From the NCBI GenBank assembly GCA_037127255.1, contig JBANSL010000012.1, forward strand, positions 32,417,115 to 32,481,114: 64,000 bases of DNA, in the 5' to 3' direction. This document shows positions 34,042-44,769 of this stretch, piece by piece. The translations under genes and the position numbers were made by a program. How positions within the stretch are numbered: position 1 is the first letter of the stretch; every line of letters begins with the position of its first letter. A model generated the notes under the pieces. It had not been told where the DNA came from. It searched no databases and was given only the letters and a program-made list of their open reading frames with translations. Source of the stretch: Persicaria tinctoria (Eukaryota; Streptophyta; Magnoliopsida; Caryophyllales; Polygonaceae).

Positions 34042-35408
34042 CAATGGGCCAAACTAATGTAACTAAAAGAAGAATTCTACAAAGGACTAATATGGCAAAT
34101 AGGAAATGGAAAGACATCTGGCTAGACGGAAAACCACTACATGGTCGACAACATCCAAACATCACAATCAACGAAAATGAAAAAGCGGAAAAATACATTG
34201 ATATCAACAAGAAATGGAATATTGGTGAACTATCCAACATCCTTCCAATGGAGGCGGTCAACAAGATCGATGACATCTACATACCAGAACATTAGATAGA
34301 AGACAGACTATACTGGAAACCAAGTAAAAATGGTTGGTTCAGCACGTAAAGTGCCCTAGCACACATCACAAAGCAAAACACAGAAGAAACTTGTGACACA
34401 GCATGTATATGGAACCTAGACACATTCCCGAAAGTCAAAAACTTCATCTGGAAACTTACACTAGATGGAATCCCGACGAAAACCAGACAAGCAAACAAAG
34501 GCATTCATGTTCCATTATCTTGCGCTTTGTGTGACCGGACGGAAGAGAGTCCAATCTATCTCTTTACGGAATACCACAACACCTTACAACTGATTCACAA
34601 TATTGACCCAAACATTGAAAAAGTGATTCAAGAAATTGACACTAGAAATAAATCAAACAAAAACATTATATGTGAAATTTTCACTAAACTCAACCACGAG
34701 CAAAAAGGAAGACTTGCGACGACATGGTGGAGCCTATAGACAAGCAGGAATCGGCAATTATTTGAAAACCTCAATACAACATCCATCCATACTATGGAGA
34801 ATTGCACCAAACAACAAATACAGAACTGGGGTGCCTCTGAATTGACCTTTGAAGAGGAGGCCACATGCCACCACCAGAAAACTCGAACAACTCAACCACG
34901 AAGAAGAAGAAATTTGAGATGGAGCAAACCATATAAGGGATCTTTCAAAATTAATTTCGATGGATCCAAACTATCTTCTGGTGAAGCTTCTGCAGGGTTT
35001 ATTATTAGGGACCACAATGGGGAAGTCATCGAGTGTGGCGGCTTTAAATGTGGACACATCTCAGCATTAGATGCGGAGGCTCTGGCAATCAGATGAGGCA
35101 TCGCCAAGGCAAAGGAGCTCCGAATTCCGAGCATCAAGATTGAAGGCGATAGCCTGACCGTCATCAATTGTTTGCGAGGCCTGTGGTGCTGCCTGTGCGA
35201 GATTGAGATGCTGATTTCTGACACCCTGTTCCTACTTCAACACTTTGCTAGGGTGCAATTCGGCCATGTCTTCCGGGAGGTCAATTCGACCGCCGATAGG
35301 ATTGCACACCTAATCCACACAACGCCCATGCGGGACCTCCTCGTTGATCCTACTCTGCGCGTCCTCATCCGCAAGGATGCCCTTGGATGGTGGTTTAGCA
35401 GGGCCTGA
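34042..35408 (+). pseudogene. LINE C-terminal region: zinc-binding domain and RNase H
   Basis: After RT the reading gives the zf-RVT type region, with WKPSKNGWF near 34315, WNLDTFPKVKNFIWK near 34410 and a C-x2-C element (CALCDRT) near 34520. RNase H follows: FKINFDGSKLSSGEASAGF near 34945, DAEALAIR near 35070, EGDSLTVINCL near 35140 and FREVNSTADRIAHL near 35270. Together these give the D-E-D-H layout. RNase H at the C-terminus is a feature of many plant L1 LINEs. The final codons are at 35408. Stops and shifts near 34070, 34295, 34738 and 35094 inactivate it. Confidence 0.85.
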
Positions 35409-35430
35409 CCTCATCCAAATCTTTATCTTA

Positions 35431-35540
<110 letters not shown>

Positions 35541-36124
35541 GGATTTTTACATTTATTATACACTATAATAAATGAATGCATTTATTAATGATATTTAATT
35601 ATACATTTGTAAAAACTTAATTTAAATTTAATTCTAATATTTAGACTCACATTTGTTGGTGAATTTCTCTGTATTTTTATGGAGAATTGATTCGATATTC
35701 CTAGTCTGATAATGTGACTATTTTTTCTAAGCTTAGTGTGTGATTCCTTCCCCTTGCATGTTTTGATTGATAGTCCTTTTTACTCTTAACAATGCTCAAT
35801 GGAAGCACAAAATCTGTATAGGTAATCTCATTTAGGGCGTGTTTGATAGGGGATGGGAGGGGATGCCGTGGGTGGGGGTGGGTTCTCGGAATGCGCGCCT
35901 GCGTGTTTGGCGAGGGATGCGCGGGGGTGGAAGAGGATGAGAAAGCGGGGATGCGGGGGATGAGAGGGGATGCGCGACGCATCTTGTTGAAGGAGGATTT
36001 GGGGGATGGGAAGGGGATGGGTTCCAGATTTGCCCCTAATTATCTATCCCTCCTCCTTCGTCTCCCTCCCAAATCAAAATGTCAAAAAGCTTTGAGACCA
36101 CTCGATCGACAAGCAGCAGGACAA

Positions 36125-36400
36125 GGAGCTCCTGCGCCTCCGCCGCTACTCAGGCGACCTCTGCTACATCCTCCTCCTCTTCCGAACCGGTCATCGTCGC
36201 CGCCGCCACCGGCTCCTGCTCCGAGGTCCGCCGCTACTTTGGCGACCTCTGCTACATCATATTTCTCTTCCGAATCGGTCATTGTCGCCGCCACCACCGG
36301 CTCCTGCTCCGAGGTCCGCCGCTACTCCGACGACCTCTGCTACATCCTCCTCCTCTTCCGAATCGGCCGCCGCCGTCCACCAGCCGCCAGAGGCGTCTCC
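36125..36400. repeat. 88-bp GC-rich tandem repeat, three copies
   Basis: CGACCTCTGCTACATC recurs at about 36155, 36243 and 36331, each followed by TCTTCCGAA and CACCGGCTCCTGCTCCGAGG. The period of 88 is not a multiple of three, so successive copies change frame and the open frames across it are unlikely to encode a repeat protein. Confidence 0.88.
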
Positions 36401-36444
36401 TTTGAAGGACCAGTAGGGGCAGCCCCCAATTTTTTTTATATGGG

Positions 36445-36475
<31 letters not shown>

Positions 36476-36641
36476 GGAATTAAGATTTGCACACAAACAA
36501 ATCCAAGATTTTAGGGAGAAGAATCTCCAATTGCAAAATAAAAGTTTGAAGAGTTGAGATGGTAGCCGGCAAATTCATCCATTCTCCATCAATGTGCGAT
36601 TGTCTTTACGAGAAGTGAAAGATAGGGTTTTGAATTGAGGG

Positions 36642-36980
36642 TGTAATAGGGAAAATCCGAGCTTATCCTAAATAACGAATAGAAACGACATCAATTGTTT
36701 TGTGGTATCCAAATCAATTCAAACATTAATCGCACCTTGACCAGTATTAATGAGGTAACCGTTCCGATTCCTTTAATTAATGCCTTGTCTGTTTCTTTTA
36801 TGAACTAGTATAAATACGGGAACGAAGTCTGATATGAGGGGGACTGACTTGAGCGTCGGAGGGTCCTAAGGGGGAGACAAGCCCCGCCCCGACCTTGTTC
36901 GTTCTTGTTTGCAGGCTAGGGCTCGGGGTGGTCAGGATAGATCTCCTTCAACTATTATGATGCGGATCTTATGCATCACA
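36642..36980 (+). repeat. 5' LTR of the Tat-like element
   Basis: 339 bp with TG/CA ends, the same length as the 3' copy and differing from it at about seven sites. Confidence 0.93.
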
Positions 36981-37119
36981 ATTGGCGCCGTATGTGGGAA
37001 CTCGATCGAAAAGCCATGTGATCGGATCTCCCAATCTAAATAAAATTTCTCATCGTTTTCCACAAATAAAAAAAAACAGGGAAGAAGGGCAATTGAAGTG
37101 TTTTGGATTTGAGGCACCG

Positions 37120-37830
37120 CAGCAAAGGAAACGGAATCACCGGATGATGCTTGGACGTTTTCCATGGCGGTGACTCCAAACTCGTTTCCGCCGCGGAAGC
37201 GCCGCCCTCCGGCACCTATACGGTCGGGCCATACCACGTCGCTTCTCACTCTACTTCGGAACGTCGCCGCATCACCGGTCAGATCGGCGACCATCCCTCG
37301 CCATCTCTCGATTGAGATGCTATTATGAAACCCTCTTGCACTTGTCTGATTCAACTCCTCTACTCTACCAGACCCCTCACTACATTTCTCGGTTCCTCTC
37401 TAACCAAATCCCATTTCCTTACCACCGCCGGTTGACCCTCAGGCCGCACCAAGGACGCCGTTTCCGTTGCCAAGGGTCTAGCGGTGCACGGGAGTTCTTG
37501 CTTGCCAACTTGCCGAAAAGTTGTCGGTGGTGCAGATCCAATCCCAAATCGGTAAGCGAAGAGGGAAGCGGTGTGTGTTGCGAGGCTCACAGTCACCGGA
37601 TCTGGGTCGGTGGTGGCCGGATCTGGGTCAGTGGTGGCCGGCGGCGGGTGGTCGAAGAAGAGAGGAGCGAGGGGCGGCTGGTGTTGACTAAGTGGCCGGA
37701 TCTGAGTAGACAAAGGCAGCGAGAGAGCCTAGGTCGAGAGAGACAGCGACCGAGCCGAGGGTGTCGCTTCGAATTCCCGTGTCGCCGACTCGCCGCTGCC
37801 CTCTGTAAACCGACGAAGAAGATGCACAGG
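37120..37830. other. GC-rich stretch inside the Tat-like element, possible captured host DNA
   Basis: Composition rises well above the flanks. The plus strand can be read for long stretches (37312-37890) and so can the minus strand (37354-36932, 37713-37360). No frame gives a domain I recognise. A direct repeat built on GGATCTGGGT and CAGTGGTGGCCG lies near 37599-37640. Non-autonomous LTR elements do pick up gene pieces, but no parent gene is identified. Confidence 0.35.
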
Positions 37831-38367
37831 TTCATTCTTTCCGTAACTATCGTTGATTATTCATTTAGCCCCTTTATCACAATTAATTAATTTTGGCCCA
37901 ATTAATGTTGAATTTATGGGGCCACTTACCATGATCCATTTACCATAGTTAATTAATTTCGGTAACTGTCATTCATTCTCTCCATAAATGTGTGTCAAAT
38001 TATAATGTGCCTTTTAATTTTGGTATAATTAATGTTGAATTTGGTTTATTTGTTCTAACGGTTGACGTGGTTAAGTATGCCTCTTCATTTCGGACTTAAT
38101 GATGGAATCAATGTTGCTTAGAACTGTTAGACTAATTCTAGACCTCTTCTTCAATTGTGAATTTGTGATATATGAATTACCTTTGAATTGGCAGTGGTAA
38201 TATGTGCTTATCATGTTTTAATTATTTAAACCTTTGCTATTAGACTTTATGAATTTAAATGTAGATTCTATATGGTTTGTTGACACTGGATTGTTTAGAA
38301 GCATTGGTTGAGACATTAGTGATAACATGCACATGAGACCCGGTGTTAAGAACGACACCGAGGCAAG

Positions 38368-38690
38368 GAAAATCGCCACTTACGGCCACCGGAAATCGCC
38401 ACTTACGGCCCCCGGAAATCGCCACGAATGGCCCCCAAAAATCGCCACTTACGGCCCCCGGAAATCGCCACTTACGGCCCCCGGAAATCGCCACGAATGG
38501 CCACCAAAAATCGCCACTTACAGCCACCGAAAATCGCCACTTACGGCCCCCGGAATTCGCCACTTATGGCCAAGCAAATGCCAGTTAAGGCAGAAAATTC
38601 GCCACTTATGGCCAAGCAAATGCCAGTTAAGGCAGAAGAGTCGCCACTTATGGCCAAGCAAATGCTAATAAGTCGCCATTTGCGGCCAAT
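38368..38690. repeat. minisatellite array in the Tat-like element
   Basis: About eight 23-24-bp units of the form GGAAATCGCCACTTACGGCC (38368-38560) pass into three longer units of about 50 bp containing GCCACTTATGGCCAAGCAAA (to 38690). Tat-lineage elements often carry such minisatellites near their 3' end. Confidence 0.92.
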
Positions 38691-38753
38691 GAATCATAAC
38701 TCTTGTCGGCTTCCCTCATCATTGGTACATGATGAAGAAACTCGAGGGGCAAT

Positions 38754-39092
38754 TGTAATAGGGAAAATCCGAGCTTATCCTAAATAACGAATAGAAACGA
38801 CATCAATTGTTTTGTGGTATCCAAATCAATTCAAACATTAATCGCACCTTGACCAGCATTAATGAGGTAATCGTTCCGATTCCTTTAATTAATGCCTTGT
38901 CCGTTTCTTTTATGAACTAGTATAAATACGGGAACGAAGTCTGATATGAGGGGGACTGACTTGAGCGTCGGATGGTCCTACGGGGGAGACAAGCCCCACC
39001 CCGACCTTGTTCGTTCTTGTTTGCAGGCTAGGGCTCGGGGTGGTCAGGATCGATCTCCTTCAACTATTATGATGCGGATCTTATGCATCACA
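38754..39092 (+). repeat. 3' LTR of the Tat-like element
   Basis: Second 339-bp LTR copy, preceded by a purine-rich CTCGAGGGGC and followed by GAGGG. Confidence 0.93.
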
Positions 39093-39374
39093 GAGGGGTA
39101 TATTTGAGGGGTAATTTTGTCCTTTCATGTCAATTAGTGGGGGCAAGTATGTCTTTTTCAGTGACTTCCATCCCATAAACTTTAACCCAAAACCAAACAC
39201 GAACGGGGTTCGAAACTGGATTCAAAAGTCCACCTGATCCACCCCGAAATTCCATCCCCATCTCTTCCATCCCCCAAATTTCATTCCCATCCACCTATCC
39301 CCATCCCGTTGCCAAACACGGCCTTAGTTTGGAAAGGTTACTTTTAACAGTGCTCTTCGGTGGTTTTCCTCTTA

Positions 39375-40266
39375 GAGCATTAGCAATGGTCAGTCACCGA
39401 CCTCCCCAAATCACTTTTTCCACTCAGTTGGGCAACCCAACCATTGTAAACAGCCTTCCAATATTTGGGGTGCCTCAATATATTGGGAACCTTCCCAAAT
39501 CCGAAACCAATTAAACGATGACACGTGTCAACGTAATAAATCATTTCTTTTTTTTTCATTTTCCTTAATAGATTTTAATCAAAGACTAAAAAATATTAAT
39601 AATTTAATTAAAATATTAAAATTAATTATTAAATATAATTATATAATTACATTAAAAAAAATTCAATGGTTTAATTTATTTAAAATATTTTAAATCACTA
39701 AAATTAATTATCAAATATAATTAAAAAGTTTAATTAGTATTTTTTTGGTTCTCGAATATATTAACAATTTAGTTTAAACGTTATAAATAGTTAAAAGTAA
39801 TTAACAAATATAATTAATAATTAAATTAATAAAATTTTGAAATGTCAAATTTATTAACAATTTAGTTTAAATATTTTAAATTATTAAAAGTAATTATTAA
39901 TACAATTATAATATTATAATATTAACTTATAAGTGTTATAGTAATATTAATTTTTTTTTGAAATTTCAAATTTATTAAAAATTTATTTAAAAATATTTTC
40001 AATTATTAAAACTAAATATTAAATTTAATTAAAAATTAATTTATTTTTTTGTATTGATAAATCAATTTAATTTTTTAATATTTGAAATTATAGGAAAAAT
40101 ATAATGGGTATGGAAAAAGTGATGGGATAGATTATTGGGGAACCTGACCATTGTGGGAATGGAGAATTGAATTGGGGAGGGTTGAGAATAAAGTTAGTGG
40201 AAAATGAGGTGGACGAATAAGAAAAGGGGAAAGAAGTTTAGGGGAACCCGATCATTGCTGATGCTC
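39375..40266. mobile_element. Harbinger-like MITE, TSD TTA
   Basis: Terminal repeats GAGCATTAGCAATGGTC (left) and GAGCATCAGCAATGATC (right, reversed), flanked by TTA on both sides. The interior is very AT-rich with many TTTAAATAT-type runs and no coding capacity. Confidence 0.85.
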
Positions 40267-40588
40267 TTATTTTTTTTGAGCTCCTCTTATGGTTGAGGTT
40301 TAATTATCTTTTCTATATTATATGTTGAAGTGTTAAACCATTCAAAATGTCGATGAATAGTTTTTTCAACAATTCAGCATTCAATTCAACGTGAAAATGG
40401 CGTAGGTGAATTGTACTAGTTTTGAGATTATTCGTCTCATCGGTAAAAAGGCACTCATAAAATTTATCCCTTATAATGCAATTTTGAAGATTATCATAAT
40501 ATATATATATATACATATCGGTATATATTAACTATTTATAATAAATATAGTTTAAAAATAAAAAGTAAAAAAATAGAGGGAATTGGTT

Positions 40589-41676
40589 GAAAAGGCCCTT
40601 TAAGCAAAGTTGGTTAACTAGATAGGCCCATTAATTGTTTTTTTAGCATGCTTAGCCCATTAATTGTTTTTTTAGCTTGTTAGCCCTCTTAGGTCAATGG
40701 TCAACCGTTGACCGGTCAATGGTCAACCGTTGACCGGTCAACGTTGACCGTTGACCATTGACCGGTCAACGTTGACCGTTGACCGGTCAACCCATTTTGA
40801 TGCCAACTTTTTTTTTTTTTTTTTTTTGATGCCAACTTTTTTTGATGCCAACTTTTTTTTTTTTAGTGATGCCATATTTTACCATTTTGATGCCAAAATT
40901 TTATGATGACAATTTTATATAATTGATGGCATAAGAGTTTAAAACGTGGAATCAAAATATTGTCACCTTATTGTCACTTTTCTAATGAAATGATTGGATG
41001 ACTTTTTTTTAATGTCACTTTTTTAAAACATTGATGACATTTTTTTTGATGTCATATTTTACCGTTTTGATGCCAAAAGTTTATTACATTTTATTTTCAA
41101 TTTGATGCCACTTTTCTAATTAAATTATTGGATGACACTTTTTTTAAACCTTGATGACATTTTTTGTTTACCCTAATGCCACGTTGACCATTGATGCCAT
41201 TTTGAAAAATTTGTATCACATTAAAGAAAAAAATGTCATCAAAAATACTACTTTGAAAAAATATCATCAAAAATATGGCATCACGGTAAAGAAAATATTA
41301 TCAAAAATTTGACATAAAAAAGTGGCATCAAAGTGAAAATAAAAATATAATAAAATTTTGGCATCAAAACGGTAAAATATGGCATCACTAAAAAAATTTG
41401 TATCACATTAAAGAAAAAAATGTCATCAAAAATACTACTTTGAAAAAATATCATCAAAAATATGGTATCACGGTAAAAAAATATTATCAAAAAATTGACA
41501 TAAAAAAGTGGCATCAAAGTGAAAATAAAATATAGTAAAATTTTAGCTCGGTCAACGGTCAACCATTGACCAACCCACCCAATTGGGAAGGGGCTAGGGC
41601 AAAACTAATTAAATTATTTAATGGGCTAGGTGACTAATTGAATATTCAAAATAGGCCTAGTACCAAAATCACCCTT
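40589..41676. mobile_element. foldback element with TTGACC palindromes
   Basis: Loosely matching ends (GAAAAGGCCCTTTAAGC left; GAAGGGTGATTTTGG right, reversed) share TAGGCC- and AGCCCATTAA-type blocks. Inside are oppositely oriented runs of GATGCCA (left half) and TGGCATCA (right half), with TTTGATGCCA and ATATTTTACCGTTTTGATG matched to their reverse complements at 41345-41390. Clear target duplications were not found. A Mutator-type foldback is the likeliest class. Confidence 0.6.
40692..40792. repeat. dense TTGACC/GGTCAA palindromic array
   Basis: Fourteen TTGACC or GGTCAA hexamers in about 100 bp, mostly as GGTCAACGTTGACC or CCGTTGACCGG palindromes. Three more lie at 41550-41575 near the other end of the foldback. 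TTGAC(C/T) is the core of the WRKY-binding W-box. Confidence 0.95.
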
Positions 41677-41812
41677 CAAAAAAATATAGTTTTTTTAAAG
41701 AAATAAAAGATACTGTAGTATGTAATTATTATTTATGGTAAATATAGAAATATGATAAAAATATGTTAAATAATAATAAGAGAATTACAAATACAAACTA
41801 TAGTTTTTTTTA

Positions 41813-42808
41813 GGAAAAATGACCAAGAATAATACCAACTATCAACCTTGAACCAAAAATAATACGAACTTTTGAAATGACAATTACAAATACAAACTAT
41901 GCTCTTATTAACCAAAAATAATATGGTTTCCATTTTTTACTGAAATTTTGATCAAATGAACCTTTTCCGTGATTAAACAAAATAGAGGGTCAATGTTGTG
42001 AATATAAATAAAATTAAAATTGGGGAATGGGTTCTTCATCCTTTCATCTGCAGTAGGTTGAACGCTTCTCCCCAGACCTCCCCAACTAGTTTTCATGGTG
42101 GTGCGCGGCGTCGATATTGATGGGGACAAGGCAAAAAAATACGAATTCGATGACGAAAACCACCAGCTGATTGTGTTTGTGAGTTTGAGAAGTCAAATTT
42201 GTGTTAAACACGCCCATGAAGAGGAAGAAGGTTGGAATTGGGAATTTTATAATTTGGGGATGATTCAAAATCGAAATCAACAATTGCTTATGTATTTGTC
42301 CTTGTAGTGATTGTGTAAACGCTTCCCCTAATCCAATTTGGGATAATAAGAACATCAATTTGTTTCACCATTGAACCCATGAGGTTAGGGTAAGGAAATC
42401 TGATGAGATACTTCACAACTTGAGTTATGAGATTAGGACAAATCTTCAAATTGAATGTTGTCAATGAATTGAGAGTTAAAAACGTTAAAAATTCGAAGAG
42501 AATTAGATGATTCTCAAATCACCATGAAAACTAGTTGGGGGAGGTTTGGGGAGAAGCTTTCAACCTACTGCAGATGAAAGGATGAAGAACCCATTCCCCC
42601 ATTTTAATTTTATTTATATTTACAACATTGACCCTTTATTTTGTTTAATCACGGAAAAGGTTCATTTGTTCAAAATTCCAGTAAAAAATGGAAACCATGT
42701 TATTTTTGGTTAATAAAAGCATAGTTTGTATATGTAATTGTCATTTCAAAAGTTCGTATTATTTTTGGTTCAAGTTTGATAGTTTGTATTATTTTTGGTC
42801 ATTTTTCC
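41813..42808. mobile_element. Mutator-like element with about 288-bp terminal inverted repeats
   Basis: The left arm 41813-42099 and right arm 42521-42808 are near-perfect reverse complements, from GGAAAAATGACCAAGAATAA inward to AACTAGTTTTCATGG. The flanks are T-rich (TTTTTTTTA left, TTTTTTTTTT right), compatible with a 9-bp duplication but uninformative. The 420-bp centre has an open frame (42095-42307, 70 codons, plus) with an acidic product rich in E and N that I do not recognise. Confidence 0.83.
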
Positions 42809-43540
42809 TTTTTTTTTTTAAACACTCACATTTTAACAGTCTTGTTTTTTGTTTTTTTGTCCCACACACACCCATAATGTCCATCTCATAGATGTGTTGA
42901 GGGCCAATGGCCACTAAGTGCACTAATAAATCACTTATAGTGTATAATATTATCACAGGGTGGCTACATTCATCCGTGGCATTGACAGGTGTTATATGCA
43001 TTTCATAGGACGAATCTAGAATCTGTCCGTTATAAATGAATAAAAAGCTACAAGAGCGGATCTATGATCCGCCCTTGTTTTTTATTTTATTTTTAAAGCT
43101 GCTTTACCTCTTTTTATTTCTTTTTATTTTTTATATATATAACGGACAGATCACCGTATATTTTTTTTAAAAAATACAACGAACGGATCTATAATCCGTA
43201 ATATGGAGTGCATATAGCACATTAGCACCTGCCATTGAAATCCTATTATCACCTCTACTCGACTACTCTAGTGGAAAACAGTTTATTGGGAATCAGTGGT
43301 TTTCTTTGCTTTTTTGTCTCCTGCATTTTTCAATTACTACTGTGTTTTTATTTGTTTCAACTTTGGCCCTATCATCACACCTTTCTTTATCTGCAAAATA
43401 TGCCCAGGCATTCCTTTTTGTTTTTCAAAAAATTGGTTGCTTCTTATAGCAAAATTTGGCAAACAAAAAAAAGGTAATATATATGCAATTAATGCAGGTG
43501 CCTTTCTCTAATAGTACTAGTAAGCATATATCATGGAGGG
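42809..43540. other. AT-rich spacer with GGATC palindromes
   Basis: No gene recognised. CGGATCTATGATCCG (about 43055) and CGGATCTATAATCCG (about 43185) are near-palindromes. TCCGTTATA and TATAACGGA also pair across 43025 and 43140, suggesting a degraded small TIR element. Confidence 0.4.
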
Positions 43541-43931
43541 TAGAGCTAACCCGATCCGAACCCGAAAATCCGATCCGGTCGATTCAAAATCGGTTATTCT
43601 GAACACTGATACAATCCGTCCATTTTGAATCCGAAATCTTAATGAACCGAACCCGATTAACCCGAAACCCATTAAGACCCGAACCCATTATAACTGAAAC
43701 CCGAAATAACCCGAACTTTAAGCTACAATCTAGTAAATTTTATAAAATGAATATTGAAATAATGAAAACCCGAGACAATCGAAACCCGAATAACTGAAAC
43801 CCGGTACAATCGAAATCCGAACCCGACCCAACCGATTAACCAAATTATTAGACATTATCCGAAATCCGAATAACCCGAAACCTGACTAACTGAACCCAAA
43901 CCCAACCCTACCCGTCCGATTTCCACTTGTA
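43541..43931. mobile_element. small hAT-like MITE rich in CCGAA repeats
   Basis: The flanks are ATGGAGGG (43533-43540) and ACGGAGGG (43932-43939), an 8-bp duplication with one change. The ends are TAGAGCTAACCC and, reversed, TACAAGTGGAAATCGG. The 391-bp interior is filled with AACCCGAA and CCGATCC variants, like the subterminal repeats of the larger hAT-like element at 26057. Confidence 0.7.
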
Positions 43932-43939
43932 ACGGAGGG

Positions 43940-44769
43940 TGAATGTATTGATGTATATGGAAGTCATGGAATCAAGATTAACACATGTAGCTTTTCGAAG
44001 CTTTTGGTTTTAATAATTTATAGGTTTAAATAAGTTAAATATAAGATTATATTTTAATTTAATTAGCTTTTGAAATTAGATTTTCAACAGCTACTAACCA
44101 CAAGCTTTTCAGAATTCTATTCATTTTCTCCTATTTGATCAGCTAGTTTGTATCAGCTACTCTATCAGCTTGGTTACCAAACACCTTACTAGCTTAGTAA
44201 AACTCCAATTTAACATATATTTAACACACTTAATCCATCAGCTTCAGCTACCCTATCAGCTTCAGCTACCCCATCAGCTCCGTGTTACCAAACTGACCCA
44301 GCTCAAGTCAGTGTTATATGGATATATTTGTTAATTAATCCGAAGTGGGATATTCAAAAAGGAGAAGAATAAAACAAGGTTTGCCCCATAACTATCACAT
44401 GAGGTGCATATGTAACTAATCAATTACGGAGTATTTCAATTTCCCTCCTTCTCTTTCTTTTCCCAATTTATCTAAAGTGTATTTTCTTTTTTAAATTTTG
44501 ACATATAGTTTAAGGAGGTAAACACTACATAATTTTTTTTTAAAAAAATTTAACATATAAGTATTTAGCTTTATAAAAAATAGTTTGAAATTTCTGATAT
44601 TTTGGAGTATAGTTTTTAGTTTCTCAAAATATGTACAAAAAGAAGTAAATATTTTATATTTTAGATCGGAGAGAGTAAAAAATATTTTTATTTTCTTAAT
44701 GATTTGATAATTGACATGTATTGTTTTACAGTATATGGTTAGGAATTGGTTAATGACAAGCAGGTAATG
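43940..44769. other. AT-rich spacer with degraded MITE fragments
   Basis: CAGCTACCCTATCAGCTTC is repeated near 44245-44280. GGTTACCAAACACCTTAC (44170) with GTGTTACCAAACTGACCC (44282) recalls other small TIR elements. GATCGGAGAGAGTA at 44665 resembles a Stowaway end without its partner. No gene seen. Confidence 0.4.

Larger units (their letters stand above)
36642..39092 (+). mobile_element. Tat-like short non-autonomous LTR element, TSD GAGGG
   Basis: Two 339-bp LTRs (36642-36980 and 38754-39092) start TGTAATAGGG and end TTATGCATCACA. GAGGG flanks both sides (36637-36641 and 39093-39097). The LTRs differ at about seven positions by eye and have no gaps, so this is one of the youngest LTR insertions here. 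A primer-binding site TTGGCGCCGTATGTGGGAA (about 36982) is of the type used by Tat/Ogre elements, and CTCGAGGGGC precedes the 3' LTR. The 1.77-kb interior has no gag or pol. It holds a GC-rich stretch (37120-37830) and a tandem array (38368-38690). A TATA-like AGTATAAATACGGG lies in each LTR. It sits inside the Harbinger-like element. Confidence 0.92.
35835..39323. mobile_element. PIF/Harbinger-like non-autonomous element, TSD TTA
   Basis: Terminal inverted repeats GGGCGTGTTTG (left) and GGCCGTGTTTG (right, reversed) are flanked by TTA (35832-35834 and 39324-39326). GGGGATGGG-type sequence fills both subterminal regions. The total is 3489 bp, but 2451 bp plus a 5-bp duplication belong to a nested LTR element, so the element itself is about 1.0 kb. 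The interior left arm is GC-rich and holds an 88-bp tandem repeat. No transposase was found. Confidence 0.75.

Noticed and set aside
36079..36405. A 108-codon Ser/Arg-rich frame in the Harbinger-like element
   Set aside because: It crosses three copies of an 88-bp repeat that changes frame each time, so a conserved repeat protein is not encoded.
38327..38787. Overlapping open frames of 80-119 codons across the minisatellite
   Set aside because: They exist because the repeat lacks stops. All three frames read through with low-complexity products, and units of 23-24 bp do not keep a frame.
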